Shown here: in pieces, positions 13,473 through 15,814 of the stretch
How positions within the stretch are numbered: position 1 is the stretch's first letter
Layout of the letters: each line of letters starts with the position of its first letter
From: an uncultured Candidatus Melainabacteria bacterium
GTDB lineage: Bacteria; Cyanobacteriota; Vampirovibrionia; Gastranaerophilales; Gastranaerophilaceae
Length of the DNA stretch: 15,814 nt
Assembly (NCBI GenBank): GCA_934747335.1
Contig: CAKVGS010000040.1
Coordinates: 1-15,814, forward strand
Direction: 5' to 3'
Position numbers and translations under genes: made by a program
Notes under the pieces: generated by a model
Told to the model about the DNA's origin: nothing
What the model saw: the letters and a program-made list of their open reading frames with translations, nothing else
The model's database searches: none

Positions 13473-14537
13473 ATGATTAATAGAAGAAAATCAAAACAAA
13501 TAACAATCGGAAATATAAAAGTAGGCGGCGATGCACCAATAAGCGTTCAGTCAATGTGTAATACCGATACAAGAGATGTAGCTAAAACACTTGACCAGAT
13601 TAGCGAATTAGCGTCCGCAGGATGTGAAATCGTTCGTCTAGCTGTCTTAAATAAAGATGCGGCAGCAGCTATCAAGGATATCGTTGCAAAATCACCTGTT
13701 CCTTTGGTTGCGGATATCCATTTTGATTACAGACTTGCTTTAACCTGTATTGAAAACGGAATTCATGCTCTAAGAATTAACCCCGGAAATATCGGAAAAA
13801 AAGAACATACAATAAAAGTTGTAGAGGCTGCAAAGGCGCATGAAGTACCAATTAGAATAGGAATAAATGCCGGCTCTTTAGAGAAAGAATTTGCAGAAAT
13901 GGATATTCCTCTACACGAAAAAATGGTTTTGAGTGCAATGCGCCACTTAGAAATTTTGGAAGATTTGAATTTTTATAATACAAAAGTTTCATTAAAATCT
14001 TCTGATGTTCCAACAACGATTGAAGCTTATCGTTTAATGGCAAAAAAAGTCGATTATCCGCTTCATTTGGGTGTTACTGAAGCTGGAACTTTAAAATCAG
14101 GTTTAATTAAATCATCAATCGGCTTAGGAACTCTTTTAAGTGAAGGCATCGGAGACACAATAAGAGTTTCTTTAACAGAACAACCTGTTGAAGAAGTACA
14201 TGCCGGCTTTGGAATATTGAAAGCTTTGAATCTACGAAAAAAAGGTATTAATTTTGTTTCTTGTCCAACTTGTGGACGAACTCAGATTGACTTAATCGGA
14301 TTGGCGAAACAAGTTGAAGAAAAATTTAAAAATTTGGATTTACCGATTACGATTGCAGTTATGGGTTGTCCTGTAAATGGCCCTGGCGAAGCTCGCCATG
14401 CGGATTTTGGCATAGCGGGAGCAATTAAAGAAGGCTATATTTTCAAGAAAGGTGAAATTATAGCGAGAGTTCCGGAAGCCGACTTGATTAATTCACTAGA
14501 AAAGATTATAATGGAATCATATAGTTCAGTTAAATAA
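13473..14537 (+). CDS. ispG: 4-hydroxy-3-methylbut-2-en-1-yl diphosphate synthase
   Basis: The 354-residue iron-sulfur enzyme of the MEP isoprenoid pathway reductively converts MEcPP to HMBPP. It starts with RRKSKQITIGNIKVGG and SVQSMCNTDTRD, typical of IspG. The 4Fe-4S ligands are Cys264 and Cys267 (SCPTCGRTQ), Cys299 and Glu306 (MGCPVNGPGE); the constant offset of six from the E. coli positions (270, 273, 305, 312) supports a full-length short-form bacterial enzyme without the plant insertion. ADIHFDYRLAL and ALRINPGNIG are also conserved. GGCGGAG precedes the ATG by about ten bases. Isoprenoid supply for undecaprenyl phosphate is compatible with the peptidoglycan synthase in the same run. 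Confidence 0.97.
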   Translation: MINRRKSKQITIGNIKVGGDAPISVQSMCNTDTRDVAKTLDQISELASAGCEIVRLAVLNKDAAAAIKDIVAKSPVPLVADIHFDYRLALTCIENGIHALRINPGNIGKKEHTIKVVEAAKAHEVPIRIGINAGSLEKEFAEMDIPLHEKMVLSAMRHLEILEDLNFYNTKVSLKSSDVPTTIEAYRLMAKKVDYPLHLGVTEAGTLKSGLIKSSIGLGTLLSEGIGDTIRVSLTEQPVEEVHAGFGILKALNLRKKGINFVSCPTCGRTQIDLIGLAKQVEEKFKNLDLPITIAVMGCPVNGPGEARHADFGIAGAIKEGYIFKKGEIIARVPEADLINSLEKIIMESYSSVK

Positions 14538-14548
14538 GAATGGGTGTT

Positions 14549-14866
14549 ATGAGAAAAAATTTATTATTAGTTTTAGCTTTATTTACGCTTGTTTGCGTAA
14601 GAGCGAATGCAGATATTACTCCTGCACAAATTACTGATCCTGAGTACATGATTAACAATGGTTTTTCAGAAGCAACTGCTGAGCAAGTTTTGATTATGAA
14701 AAATCGTATAGATGGAAAACCTTGTGAACCTTTATATGAAAAAAAAGTAAACAATAAATTTGTTAATTTCTTCAGAAATTGTTATTCATACTTAGATCCA
14801 ACAGTTGATAATGATGAAAGATATCATCATGATATTCATCAATCACCAAGTTGGCATGATTTGTAA
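14549..14866 (+). CDS. Small secreted protein, unknown function
   Basis: The 105-residue precursor has a classic Sec signal peptide: MRKN, a hydrophobic core (LLLVLALFTLVCV) and an A-N-A cleavage site before Asp22. The mature part of about 84 residues contains two cysteines (59 and 78) that could form a disulfide, a SEATAEQVLIMKNR helix and a C-terminal RYHHDIHQSPSWHDL segment rich in histidine and tryptophan. No known domain is recognised. An in-frame ATG at 14540 lies two bases after the ispG stop and would add three residues; the ATG at 14549 gives the more typical signal peptide. It is the last gene before a strong terminator, so it is likely expressed with panB and ispG. Confidence 0.8.
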   Translation: MRKNLLLVLALFTLVCVRANADITPAQITDPEYMINNGFSEATAEQVLIMKNRIDGKPCEPLYEKKVNNKFVNFFRNCYSYLDPTVDNDERYHHDIHQSPSWHDL

Positions 14867-14882
14867 TCAGAAGTTTTTTTAG

Positions 14883-14919
14883 AAAAAGGCGACTTTTATT
14901 TATAAAAGCCGCCTTTTTT
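14883..14919 (+). terminator. Rho-independent terminator of the PBP-to-secreted-protein run
   Basis: Arms aaaaaggcgactttt (14883-14897) and aaaagccgccttttt (14904-14918) form a 15-bp stem with one A-C mismatch, a 6-nt loop and a run of six T. It lies 17 nt after the stop codon. The A-rich left side could also support termination on the minus strand. Confidence 0.88.
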
Positions 14920-14998
14920 ATTTACAATCTAGTCATTCAGGAGAGTTGTTTACTAATCATTTTAGTGATAAATTCAATTTTGAAAGAGGAGTTTTGTT

Positions 14999-15814
14999 AT
15001 GAAAAAAATACTTTTTATTATTGATAAAATCGAACTTAAATATTTTGAGTTTAACAATTTGGTTACTAATTTTTGGATGATTAAAGAGTTTCTCGAAAAC
15101 GGAAACGAAGTTTTTATAACAACTATTCCAAATTTATCTTTAAAACAAGACAAGGCTTATACAAAATGTTTTGAAACTTTTGTTGATAACAATAATATTT
15201 TTTATAAAGACTCTAAAATTGAAAAAGAAATTGATAGTTTTGATTTAGTTCTGTTTAGACCTGACCCTCCTGTCGATATTGATTATATCAACGCAACATA
15301 CATTTTCGATTTTGTGTCAAAACCAAAAGTTGTAAATTCGCCAAGTGCGATTAGAGATTTTAATGAAAAATTACATAGTGTTCATTTTAAGGAATTAATG
15401 ACAGATAACATTGTTACAGCCTCGTTGGAAGAAATTGAAGCTTTTTTAGCAATACATAAACAAATCGTTTTAAAACCCTTAAATCGTTGTTTTGGCTCAG
15501 GTGTAATGTACTTGTACGAGGGTGATCCAAATACAAGAACAATAATTAATACAATGACAAATAATGAAACAACGCTTGTTATGGTTCAAGAATTTATTCC
15601 TGCTGTTAAAAAAGGTGATAAGCGAGTATTAACTTTAGGTGACAGAGTTTTAAAATATTGTATTAAAAAGTTACCGACAAAAGATGATTTTAAATTCAAT
15701 ACCCATAATGATAATTTTATTACGTCTGCTGAATTAACCGATGAAGAATTTGACAGTTTTACAAGAGTAGCGCAAAAACTAAATTCTATGGGAATATGTA
15801 TGGCGGGCTTGGAT
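14999..15814 (+). CDS. gshB: Glutathione synthetase-like ATP-grasp ligase, 3'-partial
   Basis: The first 272 residues are present and run off the window. The protein follows the GshB layout: an N-terminal pre-ATP-grasp domain starting MKKILFIIDKI, LVLFRPDPP (83-91), INATYIF, NSPSAIRDFNEKL, IVLKPL (ATP-grasp), EGDPN, and MVQEFIPAVKKGDKRVL. GshB joins gamma-glutamylcysteine and glycine using ATP in the cytoplasm. Two glycine-rich parts differ from E. coli GshB: DGMGG is NRCFG here, and the region equivalent to the flexible RGNLAAGG loop reads FKFNTHND. Substrate may therefore differ. GAGGAG (14986-14991) seven bases before the ATG fixes the start. It is separated from the previous genes by the terminator, so it is a separate unit; no gshA is in the window. 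Confidence 0.82.
   Translation, partial: MKKILFIIDKIELKYFEFNNLVTNFWMIKEFLENGNEVFITTIPNLSLKQDKAYTKCFETFVDNNNIFYKDSKIEKEIDSFDLVLFRPDPPVDIDYINATYIFDFVSKPKVVNSPSAIRDFNEKLHSVHFKELMTDNIVTASLEEIEAFLAIHKQIVLKPLNRCFGSGVMYLYEGDPNTRTIINTMTNNETTLVMVQEFIPAVKKGDKRVLTLGDRVLKYCIKKLPTKDDFKFNTHNDNFITSAELTDEEFDSFTRVAQKLNSMGICMAGLD

Overview
This is an AT-rich (about one-third G+C by eye) bacterial chromosomal segment. A diderm is suggested by a bifunctional class A PBP plus a small Sec-exported protein. A MEP-pathway gene (ispG), a GH57 glycosidase, a YhaM-type nuclease and short N-terminal F-x-G-V-K motifs on two orphan proteins suggest a gut Vampirovibrionia/Gastranaerophilales-like bacterium (non-photosynthetic Cyanobacteriota). 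That placement is inference, not something the sequence proves.

Region 1 (1-4051) holds the most unusual protein: a large ORF, probably cut by the left window edge, that fuses an acetyltransferase-like (GNAT) domain, an ADP-ribosyltransferase-like domain with an eroded active site, and a RelA/SpoT-like nucleotide pyrophosphokinase domain. A GC-rich palindromic repeat sits in frame in the linker between the first two domains. It is followed by a small orphan protein with its own candidate promoter, then by a YhaM-like OB-fold/HD 3'-5' exoribonuclease.

Region 2 (4052-6612) is accessory-looking. Two dense clusters of dispersed palindromic repeats (4052-4795 and 6225-6577) bracket a 1.4-kb cassette: a small XRE-type repressor (minus strand) and two unrecognised plus-strand proteins, one EF-hand-like and one basic and helical. 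A perfect 22-bp palindrome lies between divergent promoters and is a likely operator. One repeat family is in direct orientation and another in inverted orientation around the cassette.

Region 3 (6613-9240) has a GH57 glycoside hydrolase with a promoter placed for a leaderless mRNA, convergent with a YkgJ-type Cys-cluster protein.

Region 4 (9241-14919) is a plus-strand run that may be one operon: class A PBP, a stand-alone degenerate AICAR-transformylase-like (PurH C-domain) protein, panB, ispG and a small secreted protein, ending at a clear intrinsic terminator. Palindromic repeats lie in the PBP leader and between the PBP and purH-like genes. The window ends inside a gshB-like ATP-grasp gene.

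Three genes (2765, 5023 minus, 6613) have -10 boxes ending 6-9 nt before the start codon, so leaderless transcription may be common here. No rRNA, tRNA, CRISPR array or intact transposase was seen.
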